Source: an uncultured Eubacteriales bacterium
Lineage (GTDB): Bacteria > Bacillota > Clostridia > Oscillospirales > CAG-272
Direction: 5' to 3'
Length of the DNA: 64,000 bases
NCBI GenBank assembly: GCA_900545935.1
Contig: URAP01000002.1
Span: 62,001 to 126,000, forward strand
In this document: in pieces, positions 24,476-33,199 of the stretch
How the letters are laid out: each line of letters begins with the position of its first letter
How positions within the stretch are numbered: the stretch's first letter is position 1
The notes under the pieces: model-generated
Told to the model about the DNA's origin: nothing
Seen by the model: the letters and a program-made list of their open reading frames with translations, nothing else
The model's database searches: none
Position numbers and translations under genes: made by a program

Positions 24476-25624
24476 ATGAACAAGCCTTCAACAGAGAAAA
24501 TAGTAATAAACGGCGGCTGCGCCGCAGAATGCCGCAGCTACGCTCGCGAGCACTTCGGCGACGCATATGCCGTCGTATGCGACGGAAACACCGAGCCTAT
24601 CGCACGCAGAGCCTTCCCGGGCGACGAGCTGATAGTATTTCCTGCCGGAAGCCATGCTACCGAGCAGGCGGCAGACGACTGCATATCGCGCATAAAGAGC
24701 GACGAGCTGTATGGACTGATAGCCTGCGGCTCCGGCTCAGTGCACGACATCGCGCGCTACTCCGCACACGACAGAAAGATACCGTTCGTATCCTTTCCGA
24801 CCGCGGCGAGCGTAGACGGCTTTGCTTCCGGTGTCGCTGCAATGACATGGCACGGCAGAAAGGTAACATTTCCGTCCGCGCCGCCGATCGCGCTGTTTGC
24901 CGACGACGATGTATATTCCTCCGCGCCGCGCGAGCTGCTCGCCTCCGGCGTGGGCGATATCGTAGGAAAATATGTCTCCATCTTCGACTGGATATTTACA
25001 TCGCTGCTTACAAGCGAGACGGTAGAGGACGATATATACAAGTTGGAAAATGAGTCACTCGAAACGGTGATGCACTGCGATATCTCATCTCCCGATTATC
25101 CGCACGGTGTCATGGACTGTCTCGTAAAATCCGGAATAGCCATACAGCTCAAGGGCAGCAGCCGCCCCGCCTCAGGTGCGGAGCATCATCTGTCCCACCT
25201 GTGGGAGATGGGCTGCATAGGAACACCGAGGCACGCCTACCACGGCGAGCAGGTCGGAGTCTCTACCCTATTCGTGCTCGACCGCTACAAGAGAAATCCC
25301 CGCCCGCAGCTGCGCCCTAAGCCGCTCGACCGAGAGCTGCTTCGCCCGACATTCGGCACTCTCACCGACGGCATTATCGAGGAGAATACTCCCGACAGCC
25401 TTGCCGAGATAACGCAGTCGGCACTTGATGCAAATGCAGACCGCATCGCAGAGCTGATAAAGGCACTTCCCGACCCGGAGGAGATACGCGAATATCTGCT
25501 CTCGGTAGACGCAAAAACCACGCTCACCGAGCTCGGACTGCCGGACAGCACCGAATTTATACAACGCAGCCTCGACTGGGCGCCGTACGTCCGCCGCAGG
25601 CTCACATATCTCAAGGTAATCTGA
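24476..25624 (+). CDS. sn-glycerol-1-phosphate dehydrogenase (AraM/EgsA-like)
   Basis: A 382-residue member of the iron-type alcohol/glycerol dehydrogenase family. Archaeal EgsA and Bacillus AraM reduce dihydroxyacetone phosphate to sn-glycerol-1-phosphate, the enantiomer used in archaeal lipids and in heptaprenylglyceryl phosphate. Family motifs are GSGSVHDIARY near 85-95, SFPTAASVDGFAS near 103-115 and, near residues 160-165 and 240-260, the metal-ligand region GVGDIVGKY with His residues in HHLSH and AYHGEQVG. Length matches AraM. The product fate is unclear: no PcrB homologue is in the window. It is a single gene read toward the yhaO-like gene. Confidence 0.85.
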   Translation: MNKPSTEKIVINGGCAAECRSYAREHFGDAYAVVCDGNTEPIARRAFPGDELIVFPAGSHATEQAADDCISRIKSDELYGLIACGSGSVHDIARYSAHDRKIPFVSFPTAASVDGFASGVAAMTWHGRKVTFPSAPPIALFADDDVYSSAPRELLASGVGDIVGKYVSIFDWIFTSLLTSETVEDDIYKLENESLETVMHCDISSPDYPHGVMDCLVKSGIAIQLKGSSRPASGAEHHLSHLWEMGCIGTPRHAYHGEQVGVSTLFVLDRYKRNPRPQLRPKPLDRELLRPTFGTLTDGIIEENTPDSLAEITQSALDANADRIAELIKALPDPEEIREYLLSVDAKTTLTELGLPDSTEFIQRSLDWAPYVRRRLTYLKVI

Positions 25625-25808
25625 TTTCAGCATAATCCTTGTCCCGCGCCAAGCGCTGCGCCGCTTACGCGAACTGCACTCAGATCCGACACATCGAAGC
25701 TGCATCGCTCATGTCGGTAATATCGCAGCGCAAATATCGCAAATATCGATGAAGCTTTGATACGGCTTCGACAATAAATCATCCGTCAAACAATGAGAGG
25801 CACTGAAA

Positions 25809-26933
25809 ATGATAAAGGTACTGCATACAGCCGATATACATCTCGATGTACCCTTTAAAATAGCAAATGTTGCAAAAGCTCAGACACGCAGAAGCGAGCT
25901 GCGCGGCGCGCTGTCCTCGCTCTTTACCTACGCGCGGCTCGAGCACTTTGATCTAATGCTCATAGCAGGGGATATGTTCGACCGCGAATTTGTAACGCCG
26001 GACACAGTAGCGCTCGTGCTGCGCGAAATGGCGGCATGCTCGGATTGCAGGATAATTATCGCTCCCGGAAATCACGACCCGTACACCCCCGGCAGCGTTT
26101 GGGCAAAGACGGAATTTCCGAGCAACGTCTATATCTTCCGTTCCTCGGAGCTTGAAAAGCTGTCGCTTGACGATATCGGAGTTGATGTGTACGGATACGC
26201 CTTTACGGCGCCGTACATGGATTCCTGCCCTTTTTCCGAACCTCCGTCGCTTGATCCGTCGCGCATAAACATCCTCTGCGGTCACGGCTGCCTGGGCGGC
26301 AGCTCGCGCCATTGTCCCATAACTGCCGAGGATATATCCGGCAGCGGCTTTGACTATATAGCGCTCGGACATATCCACAACAGCGACGGGATAAAACGCA
26401 CCGGCAGAACATGGTACGGCTATCCCGGGGCGCTCGAGGGACATGATTTCGGCGAGCCGGGCTTCGGCGGTGCGATAGTCGCGACTATGCAAAAAGTCGG
26501 CGGTGTATTCGACTGCGACGCGAGAGGCAGGCGCTTCTCCCGCCGCCGCTTTGAGACGCTGACGGTAGATACAAGCACCGTACGCTCGGATACCGACCTG
26601 CTCGCGCTGATAGACGGCGAGATAGCCGCACACGGCTACGGTGAGGAAACACAGCTGAGACTCGTACTGACCGGATTTCTATCGAGCGCAGTAGCGCTGA
26701 GCGAGAGTGCGATACTCGACCACATATCTCCGTCTCTGTTCTATGCAGAGCTTGTCATGAATACAGAGCCGCTGCCCGAGGGTGACGGTCTCGACCTCGA
26801 CCCGACCGTTCGCGGTGCTTTCTACAACTCGCTGCGCCCCGAGCTCGAGTCGGACGATCCGGAGCTGCGCAGAACAGCCTCCGATGCATTGCGCTACGGT
26901 CTGTCGGCGCTGCGCGGCGATAGCATTCTATAA
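25809..26933 (+). CDS. YhaO/SbcD-type metallophosphoesterase
   Basis: A 374-residue calcineurin-like phosphoesterase of the DNA-repair exonuclease family. The five metal-binding blocks are visible: HTADIHLD at 6-13, AGDMFDR near 57-63, GNHDPY near 95-100, GHGCLG near 158 and GHIHNS near 190. A C-terminal capping region follows, as in Mre11/SbcD/YhaO proteins. The expected partner, a YhaN-like ATPase, lies one gene further on. In Bacillus, YhaO and YhaN are linked genes. It probably acts on DNA ends or branched DNA; the substrate is inferred from family only. Confidence 0.86.
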   Translation: MIKVLHTADIHLDVPFKIANVAKAQTRRSELRGALSSLFTYARLEHFDLMLIAGDMFDREFVTPDTVALVLREMAACSDCRIIIAPGNHDPYTPGSVWAKTEFPSNVYIFRSSELEKLSLDDIGVDVYGYAFTAPYMDSCPFSEPPSLDPSRINILCGHGCLGGSSRHCPITAEDISGSGFDYIALGHIHNSDGIKRTGRTWYGYPGALEGHDFGEPGFGGAIVATMQKVGGVFDCDARGRRFSRRRFETLTVDTSTVRSDTDLLALIDGEIAAHGYGEETQLRLVLTGFLSSAVALSESAILDHISPSLFYAELVMNTEPLPEGDGLDLDPTVRGAFYNSLRPELESDDPELRRTASDALRYGLSALRGDSIL

Positions 26934-27166
26934 ATACAGTACGCCGTGATTTTGACGGAGCAATCCTTTTTAAGGAATTTCATTCAAAAGCACAGCCAAG
27001 CCCCTGAATGAAAAAGCGCATACCGTCTCGAAGCATTGATCGCGTCCGGCACAAGCAGGAATCGACACATAGATTCCAAACATAGATTTCGGGGCGTACC
27101 TCGAGGCAGTGCAAAGCAGACCTCCGTATTTTCCGATTAATATGAACGCCGAAGAAAGGTAATATA

Positions 27167-27892
27167 ATGCCGCTGAAATACAAATACATTTTTCTTGACG
27201 CTGACGAAACGCTCTTTGATTTCGACACCAGCGAGTACAACGCATTCCGCGAAACAACGCTCAGCTACGGTTATCCGTTTACGGATGAGCTGTACGACGA
27301 ATACCATCTTGTCAACAAAAGCCTATGGGAGGAGTTTGAGCTCGGCAAGGTCACAAAGGCATTTCTCACCGTCGAGCGTTTCCGCCGCGTAATAGATGCG
27401 CACGGAATAGCCGCCGACCCGGAGGAGTTTTCAAGGTGCTACAAGGAGGCGCTCGCGAACCAGTGCATCCTTCTGCCGGGCGCAGAAGAATTTTGCCGCA
27501 CGCTTGCCCCTGAGGCAGAGCTTTATATCCTGACGAACGGTATTACAATGATACAGACAAGGCGGTTCGAGCGCTCCTCCATCCGTGAGCTCATCAAAGG
27601 GCTGTTCATATCGGAGCAGGTAGGAACGCCGAAGCCGAACAAGGAATTTTTCGAAGCTGTTTTTGCATCCGTACCAGACTTTGACAAGAGCAAGGCGGTA
27701 ATGATAGGCGACTCGCTCTCGAGCGACATTCGCGGCGGAATAAACGCCGGAATAACCACCATATGGTACAATCCGCACCTGAAGCGTAACGATCTCGGCG
27801 TTTGTCCCGACTACACCGCGACGAGCTATGAACAGGTACTGCGCATCCTGCACAGTGAAACGGGCAGAGTGCCGCCGCATGTATCGGTATAA
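27167..27892 (+). CDS. HAD hydrolase, YjjG-type pyrimidine nucleotidase
   Basis: A 241-residue HAD-superfamily phosphatase. Motif I is FLDADETLFDFD with nucleophile Asp11 and acid Asp13; motif II is LTNG near 123; motif III and IV are GTPKPNKEFF near 155 and MIGDSLSSDI near 184-193. Sequence and length fit YjjG/YfnB 5'-nucleotidases that remove non-canonical (d)UMP/dTMP analogues. Its location between the nuclease and ATPase subunits of a repair complex is compatible with nucleotide-pool hygiene, but that link is only positional. Confidence 0.85.
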   Translation: MPLKYKYIFLDADETLFDFDTSEYNAFRETTLSYGYPFTDELYDEYHLVNKSLWEEFELGKVTKAFLTVERFRRVIDAHGIAADPEEFSRCYKEALANQCILLPGAEEFCRTLAPEAELYILTNGITMIQTRRFERSSIRELIKGLFISEQVGTPKPNKEFFEAVFASVPDFDKSKAVMIGDSLSSDIRGGINAGITTIWYNPHLKRNDLGVCPDYTATSYEQVLRILHSETGRVPPHVSV

Positions 27893-27945
27893 GCAAAGCA
27901 TAACGCCAATAAACCGGGCTGAGACTAAAGGAGTATCACCTGACT

Positions 27946-30495
27946 ATGATCATCAGAGAACTGCACATAGATTCCTTTGAGGGGCTGAGCAGCCGCACCT
28001 TTCCGCTCGCGGACGGTATAAACGTAATCTGCGGTCCGAACGAATCCGGAAAATCGTCGCTTGCCGACTTTATATTTTTTATGTTCTACGGCGTTGTCTC
28101 CCGCACGGATGCACAGCATTTTCCGTCGCTCGAGACAGGAAGAGCCGCAGGCTCGCTGCTTGCGGAGCTGAGCGACGACGAGAGAGCAAGAATCGCCACT
28201 CCGCTGCCGCATCTGATACGCATCGAACGCGAATACATCCATCGCCGCCGCGACAGCGTACGAGTTTTCGACGGCGAGACCTATGCCGAGCTGAGTCTGC
28301 CGCGCAGCCCGGGAGAGACTGTATTCGGTATCAGCGCTACCGTCATGCGCTCCACCTCGTATGTCAGTCAGATAGGCGGACACTGCGTAGACGGCAAGGA
28401 TCTCGGCAGCGCGGTTGAGAATATAATGTTCTCTGCCGACGAGAGCATTGACATATCCAAGGCGCTTTCGCGCCTCGATGCCGCACGAGCGGTACTGCGC
28501 CACAAGAACGGCGGAGGCGGTCTTATCCCGACGCTGCAGAGCGAGCACGACAAGCTGATGCTTGAGCGAAGCCGCGCCGAGGAAAGCGCGGATCAGATAG
28601 CAAAGCTCGAGAACGAGCTCGGCGTATGTGAAGAAAAATGCCATGCCTCGGACGAGCGCGTAGAGCGCGCTCGGGGACGCGTCGAATACTGCGAGCTTCA
28701 GGCTTCTCTGCTCGGCGCCTCGAGCGCCGACAGTCTGCGCGAGCGCATCGCTGCTCTTGAGGAGGAGGCAGAACACACAAGGGACGATGCAACCGTCAAC
28801 GGTTTCTACCCCGATGAGGAATATATCCGCGGTCTGCGCGGCCTCGACGACAGAGTAAGCGAGCTTCGCCGCAGCATGAGCGCATCGGCACTTCAACATG
28901 ACGGCACCGAAACACGCACCGATATTCCGCGCGCCCACGCGGGTTCCTCGGCTATTCCGCGCGCCCGCGCAGGTGCGTCGGCGGGCGGCAGGCGCTCAAG
29001 CACCGAGACTCCGGAGCTGAGACAGCTGCGTGAAGCCGTACGCAATGCCGGAGGCGCCGAGCAGCTCGAGCACCGCATTGAGAGCAGCTTTACAAGAAAA
29101 AGAATATATTTCATCACCTCGCTGATACTGCTTGCCGTATTTGCTTTCGGTGTTTTCTGCACGGCATATCTTGCCTCGCAGTCCGGGCTCTCAAAGCTGA
29201 CGCTCGCCGCAGCCGGAGTATCGCTGTGCGCGATGATAGTCGCGGCGATCACGATTGGCGCGCGCAGAAGGGCAATATCCGAATATTATTCCCTGCTTAT
29301 GTCTACCGGTGCGGTCGATATGCTCGACCTGTACCGTATGCTCGATGAGCTTGACCGCAGCAACGGATATGCGGATGACGACGGTATAGAGGACGACGAG
29401 GATAATGCAGACGACGCATACGGCGGCTATGATTCGGAGGACGGATACGTGCCAGGCGGAGACTATGACGCGAATGACGGTACGGATGCGGACAGCGGGT
29501 ACGGCTCCGGCAGCTTTGACAGTCGTGGACAATTTATCGCCTCCAACACCGATACCGAGAACGAGCTGTATAAACTTGAGGAGCAGCTGAACGCACGGCT
29601 TGCCGAATGGGGCAAGAGCAGCCTCTCCGATGCCATGAGCGCATATTCAAAGCTGAATATCCGCCTGGGTGAGATTGAATCCGAGCACAGGCATTGCGCA
29701 GAGCTGCTTGATGCAAGCGGAGACGACGGAGACGGAGAGCTTCGCGCGCGGCAGCTGCAGCGTATAGATCAGCTCGCGCCGTTTATCCGTCCGGATATCG
29801 CGGCGGGTATCTGTGACAGCGAGCTTCCTCCTTCAGAGCGCAGACGCGCAGCGGAACGCTACGGCAGAGATGCAAAGAAGGAGCTTGAATTCGAGCTGTC
29901 CGCACGCGCATCACTCGACGAGCGCCGCCATATGCTGCGCCTCAGCCTTGCTGAGCTTCGCGCCGCCTCGCTTCCGCTCGCGGAGATAGCGGAGCGGCTG
30001 TGCGAGAACGATGCGCGGCTTGCCGAGGCCGAGCGCCGCTATAACGGTATCATGCTTGCACTTGAACGTCTCGGAGGTGCCGGAAACGCTATTCACGGCA
30101 TGCTCGCGCCCGAGCTTACCGAACGTGTCAGCTCGATAACACATGCACTGACCGACGGCAGATATGACCGTGTAGGCATCGACAGCGACTTTACAATGCA
30201 TTTTTCACTCGCCTCCGGCTCAAGGACGGTTGACGACGGCTATCTCAGCGGCGGAACAAAGGACGCGGCATACATTGCACTGCGCCTGGCGCTAACGGAG
30301 CAGCTCTGCCGCTGTGCAAGCCCTGTTATGATATTCGACGAGAGCTTCTGCCGCATAGACGACGATCGTCTCGTTTCGCTGCTCGGGGAGCTTGAGCGCT
30401 CCTGCGGAGATCAGACACTGATACTCTCGAGCAACGACCGAGAGACCAAGGCGCTCGGAAAGCTCGGTTGCGGTTACAGTGCGGCAATGCTTTAA
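27946..30495 (+). CDS. YhaN-like SMC/Rad50-type ATPase with membrane hairpin
   Basis: An 849-residue ABC-ATPase of the Rad50/SbcC/YhaN class, probable partner of the YhaO-like enzyme. Walker A GPNESGKSS is at 30-38. The C-terminal half-site has LSGGTKDAAYIALRLALTE (signature) near 765 and VMIFDESFCRIDDDR (Walker B) near 795. Between them are coiled coils (about 195-280 and 630-720), a two-helix hydrophobic hairpin at about 385-443 and an Asp/Gly/Tyr-rich acidic stretch at about 468-525. Membrane hairpins are seen in other YhaN-like proteins. Near 325-345 is a duplicated IPRAxAGxSA. The start has AAAGGAG upstream. Confidence 0.85.
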   Translation: MIIRELHIDSFEGLSSRTFPLADGINVICGPNESGKSSLADFIFFMFYGVVSRTDAQHFPSLETGRAAGSLLAELSDDERARIATPLPHLIRIEREYIHRRRDSVRVFDGETYAELSLPRSPGETVFGISATVMRSTSYVSQIGGHCVDGKDLGSAVENIMFSADESIDISKALSRLDAARAVLRHKNGGGGLIPTLQSEHDKLMLERSRAEESADQIAKLENELGVCEEKCHASDERVERARGRVEYCELQASLLGASSADSLRERIAALEEEAEHTRDDATVNGFYPDEEYIRGLRGLDDRVSELRRSMSASALQHDGTETRTDIPRAHAGSSAIPRARAGASAGGRRSSTETPELRQLREAVRNAGGAEQLEHRIESSFTRKRIYFITSLILLAVFAFGVFCTAYLASQSGLSKLTLAAAGVSLCAMIVAAITIGARRRAISEYYSLLMSTGAVDMLDLYRMLDELDRSNGYADDDGIEDDEDNADDAYGGYDSEDGYVPGGDYDANDGTDADSGYGSGSFDSRGQFIASNTDTENELYKLEEQLNARLAEWGKSSLSDAMSAYSKLNIRLGEIESEHRHCAELLDASGDDGDGELRARQLQRIDQLAPFIRPDIAAGICDSELPPSERRRAAERYGRDAKKELEFELSARASLDERRHMLRLSLAELRAASLPLAEIAERLCENDARLAEAERRYNGIMLALERLGGAGNAIHGMLAPELTERVSSITHALTDGRYDRVGIDSDFTMHFSLASGSRTVDDGYLSGGTKDAAYIALRLALTEQLCRCASPVMIFDESFCRIDDDRLVSLLGELERSCGDQTLILSSNDRETKALGKLGCGYSAAML

Positions 30496-30685
30496 TGCAT
30501 CGGGTATTACTATTGTTTATGCCGAGCGTCCGATATATCATCCGCTTATATTTAAAGCACACACATGAAGCATACGGAGCAATGTATATATTACGTCCCA
30601 AGTAAATGTCAGCCACGTATATATGTATAGTATCCGCACCGAAAACAAGAATACTAAAGGAGAAGCAGCCGAGCGCTGATAACCG

Positions 30686-33112
30686 ATGAAGCCATTTAAA
30701 AAGAAAGCAAAAGAGACCGCACCGACTCAGCGCCCCTTTGTCCCTACCGATATCGCACTCGGTCTCGGAGAGGATGAAGCGGCGCAGAGAGCTGCTGCAG
30801 GAGATATTAATACGCCGGTAAAATCTCCGGTAAAGTCGGTAAAGCAGATAATTCTGTCGAATATCTTTACCTACTTTAATATGATATTTATCATCATCGG
30901 CATAGCGCTGATAGCCTGCCGATCCTTTAACCATCTTATGTTTCTTTGCGTTATAGCCAGCAATACCGCCATCGGTATAATTCAGGAAATACGCAGCAAA
31001 AAGACACTCGAAAAGCTGACGCTTCTGACCTCGCCGACCGCGACCGTTCGCCGCTCCGGCAGGGATATGAAGATAGATACGGTCGAGCTCGTCCGCGACG
31101 ATCTGATAACCCTCGGAGCGGGAGATCAGATACCCGCAGATGCGGTAGTGCGCGACGGCGGTATATCGGTAAACGAATCGCTCGTTACCGGAGAATCGGA
31201 CGAGATACTGAAAAAGCCGGGCGATGAGCTGCTCTCAGGCAGCTTTGTCGTCAGCGGCAGCTGTCTATGTCAGCTGACACGTGTAGGGCGTGAATCGTTT
31301 GCCTCCGGCATCACACTTGCCGCAAAAAAATCAAAGCGCAGCGGAAGATCAAGCGGCATGATGCGCTCACTCACATTGCTGCTCTATGTCATAGGAGCGG
31401 CTATAATCCCGATGGCTGCACTGCTCATTGCGCGGCAGCACAATGCCCTCGGAATGAGCTGGACAGACTCCATCGTCAGCACTGCGGCAGCTATACTCGG
31501 AATGATACCCGACGGGTTGTATCTGCTCGTTTCGATAGCACTCGCCGTCAGCGTTGTTCGTCTGTCGAAGAAGAGAACGCTCGTGCATGAGCTGAAGTCG
31601 ATAGAGACACTCGCGCGCACCGACGTTATCTGCGTCGACAAGACCGGAACGATAACCGACGACGCAATGACCGTTACGGGAATGAAGCCCGTACCCGGCG
31701 CACCGCAGATGAGCGAGGAATTCGCCTGCTCTCTGCTCTCCGATTACGCTGCCGCTCTCGGCGGTGAAAACGCGACAATGCGCGCGATAGCCGAATGCTT
31801 TAAGACCCCGACAAATCGTACCGCCGTGGCGACACTCCCCTTTTCATCCAAGAATAAATACGGCGGCGCAGCATTCGACGACGGACAGACCTATCTGCTC
31901 GGCGCGCCCGAATTCATCCTCGGCGAGCGCATGGCGCAGTACGAAACATTTTTCCGCTCGCTCGCAGAGACCGGCAGCCGTGTGCTTCTGCTTGCCCGCG
32001 CTGCAGGAAACGGATTTGATACATCAGGCGCAGAGCCGCTGCTCGCACTAATGCTGCTCAATCGCATACGTGAGAATGCTCCCGCGACCTTCCGCTACTT
32101 TGCCGAGCAGGGAGTCGCGATAAAGGTTATATCCGGCGACAGCCCGGTGACAGCCTCGGCTGCCGCAAGAGAGGCAGGCATTGATGGCAGCGAGAAATAT
32201 CTCGATGTCAGCTCGATCGCAACGGATGAGCAGCTCGCCGGCATGTGTGAGGATTACACCGTTTTCGGCAGAGTTACGCCGGAGCGCAAGCGCGTAATAA
32301 TCAAGGCACTTAAAAAGGCGGGGCATACCGTAGCTATGACCGGGGACGGCGTAAACGACGTTCTCGCGCTCAAGGAAGCCAATTGCAGCATTGCAATGGC
32401 TTCAGGCAGCGAGGTCACTCGTCAGGTCTCCGAGCTTGTGCTGCTCGACTCCGATTTTGCCGCTATGCCTGCGGTCGTGGCTGAAGGCAGACGCGTTATC
32501 AATAACATTGAGCGCAGCGCCTCGCTCTTCCTCGTCAAGAACATATTCTCTTTCTTTATCGCATGGATAACCATAATCTTTTCTCTGCGTTACCCGGTCA
32601 CGCCGGCACAGCTGACGCTCGTAAATATGTTGACCATCGGAATACCGTCATTTGTGCTCGCGCTCGAGCCGAACACAAGCCTTGTCAAGGGCAAATTCCT
32701 GCGTAATGTTCTCTTAAGCGCTGCGCCGGCAGCCATTACAGATATAGTGGTACTGTTCCTTACCATGCTGTTTACGCACATATTCAAGATACCCGCAGCC
32801 GAAACCTCGACCGTCGCCGCGACACTCGTAGCGCTCGTCGGCTTTATGATGCTGTTCCGCGTCTGCCGCCCGTTCGACGCGATAAGGCGGGTGTTATTTA
32901 TCGGAATGCTGCTGCTCTTTGCGGTAGGTATTTTCTTCTTCTCTGCTCTGTTCTCAATGTCGCCGCTCAGCAGCGAAAGCCTGCTCGTACTCGTCGTTCT
33001 TACGCTCATAGCGTTCCCCGTTTTCTACTTTATTTCGCTCGCTTTTGACCGCCTCCCCGATGCGATACGCGCAAAGCTGAAAAAAGCGGAGAAAAGCGAA
33101 TATTTCAACTGA
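30686..33112 (+). CDS. HAD-IC P-type ATPase (CtpE-like cation transporter)
   Basis: An 808-residue P-type ATPase. The actuator motif VTGES is near residues 165-170, the phosphorylation motif CVDKTGTITDD has Asp318, the nucleotide-domain hinge MTGDGVNDVLALKEANC begins near 550, and about eight to ten membrane helices are visible. There is no N-terminal heavy-metal domain and no Cys-Pro-Cys in the fourth helix, which argues against copper or zinc; it looks like the CtpE/Ca2+-like group. The in-frame stops just upstream fix ATG 30686 as first start, though the AAAGGAG is about 20 bases away. Transported ion is not determinable. Confidence 0.85.
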   Translation: MKPFKKKAKETAPTQRPFVPTDIALGLGEDEAAQRAAAGDINTPVKSPVKSVKQIILSNIFTYFNMIFIIIGIALIACRSFNHLMFLCVIASNTAIGIIQEIRSKKTLEKLTLLTSPTATVRRSGRDMKIDTVELVRDDLITLGAGDQIPADAVVRDGGISVNESLVTGESDEILKKPGDELLSGSFVVSGSCLCQLTRVGRESFASGITLAAKKSKRSGRSSGMMRSLTLLLYVIGAAIIPMAALLIARQHNALGMSWTDSIVSTAAAILGMIPDGLYLLVSIALAVSVVRLSKKRTLVHELKSIETLARTDVICVDKTGTITDDAMTVTGMKPVPGAPQMSEEFACSLLSDYAAALGGENATMRAIAECFKTPTNRTAVATLPFSSKNKYGGAAFDDGQTYLLGAPEFILGERMAQYETFFRSLAETGSRVLLLARAAGNGFDTSGAEPLLALMLLNRIRENAPATFRYFAEQGVAIKVISGDSPVTASAAAREAGIDGSEKYLDVSSIATDEQLAGMCEDYTVFGRVTPERKRVIIKALKKAGHTVAMTGDGVNDVLALKEANCSIAMASGSEVTRQVSELVLLDSDFAAMPAVVAEGRRVINNIERSASLFLVKNIFSFFIAWITIIFSLRYPVTPAQLTLVNMLTIGIPSFVLALEPNTSLVKGKFLRNVLLSAAPAAITDIVVLFLTMLFTHIFKIPAAETSTVAATLVALVGFMMLFRVCRPFDAIRRVLFIGMLLLFAVGIFFFSALFSMSPLSSESLLVLVVLTLIAFPVFYFISLAFDRLPDAIRAKLKKAEKSEYFN

Positions 33113-33199
33113 TACGGAAATGATGCGTTAATTCAAAGCCGTTCTCGCCGATATCTCATCGCACAAAAGTACAAGTCATCCAAGTATAGGAATACCGTT

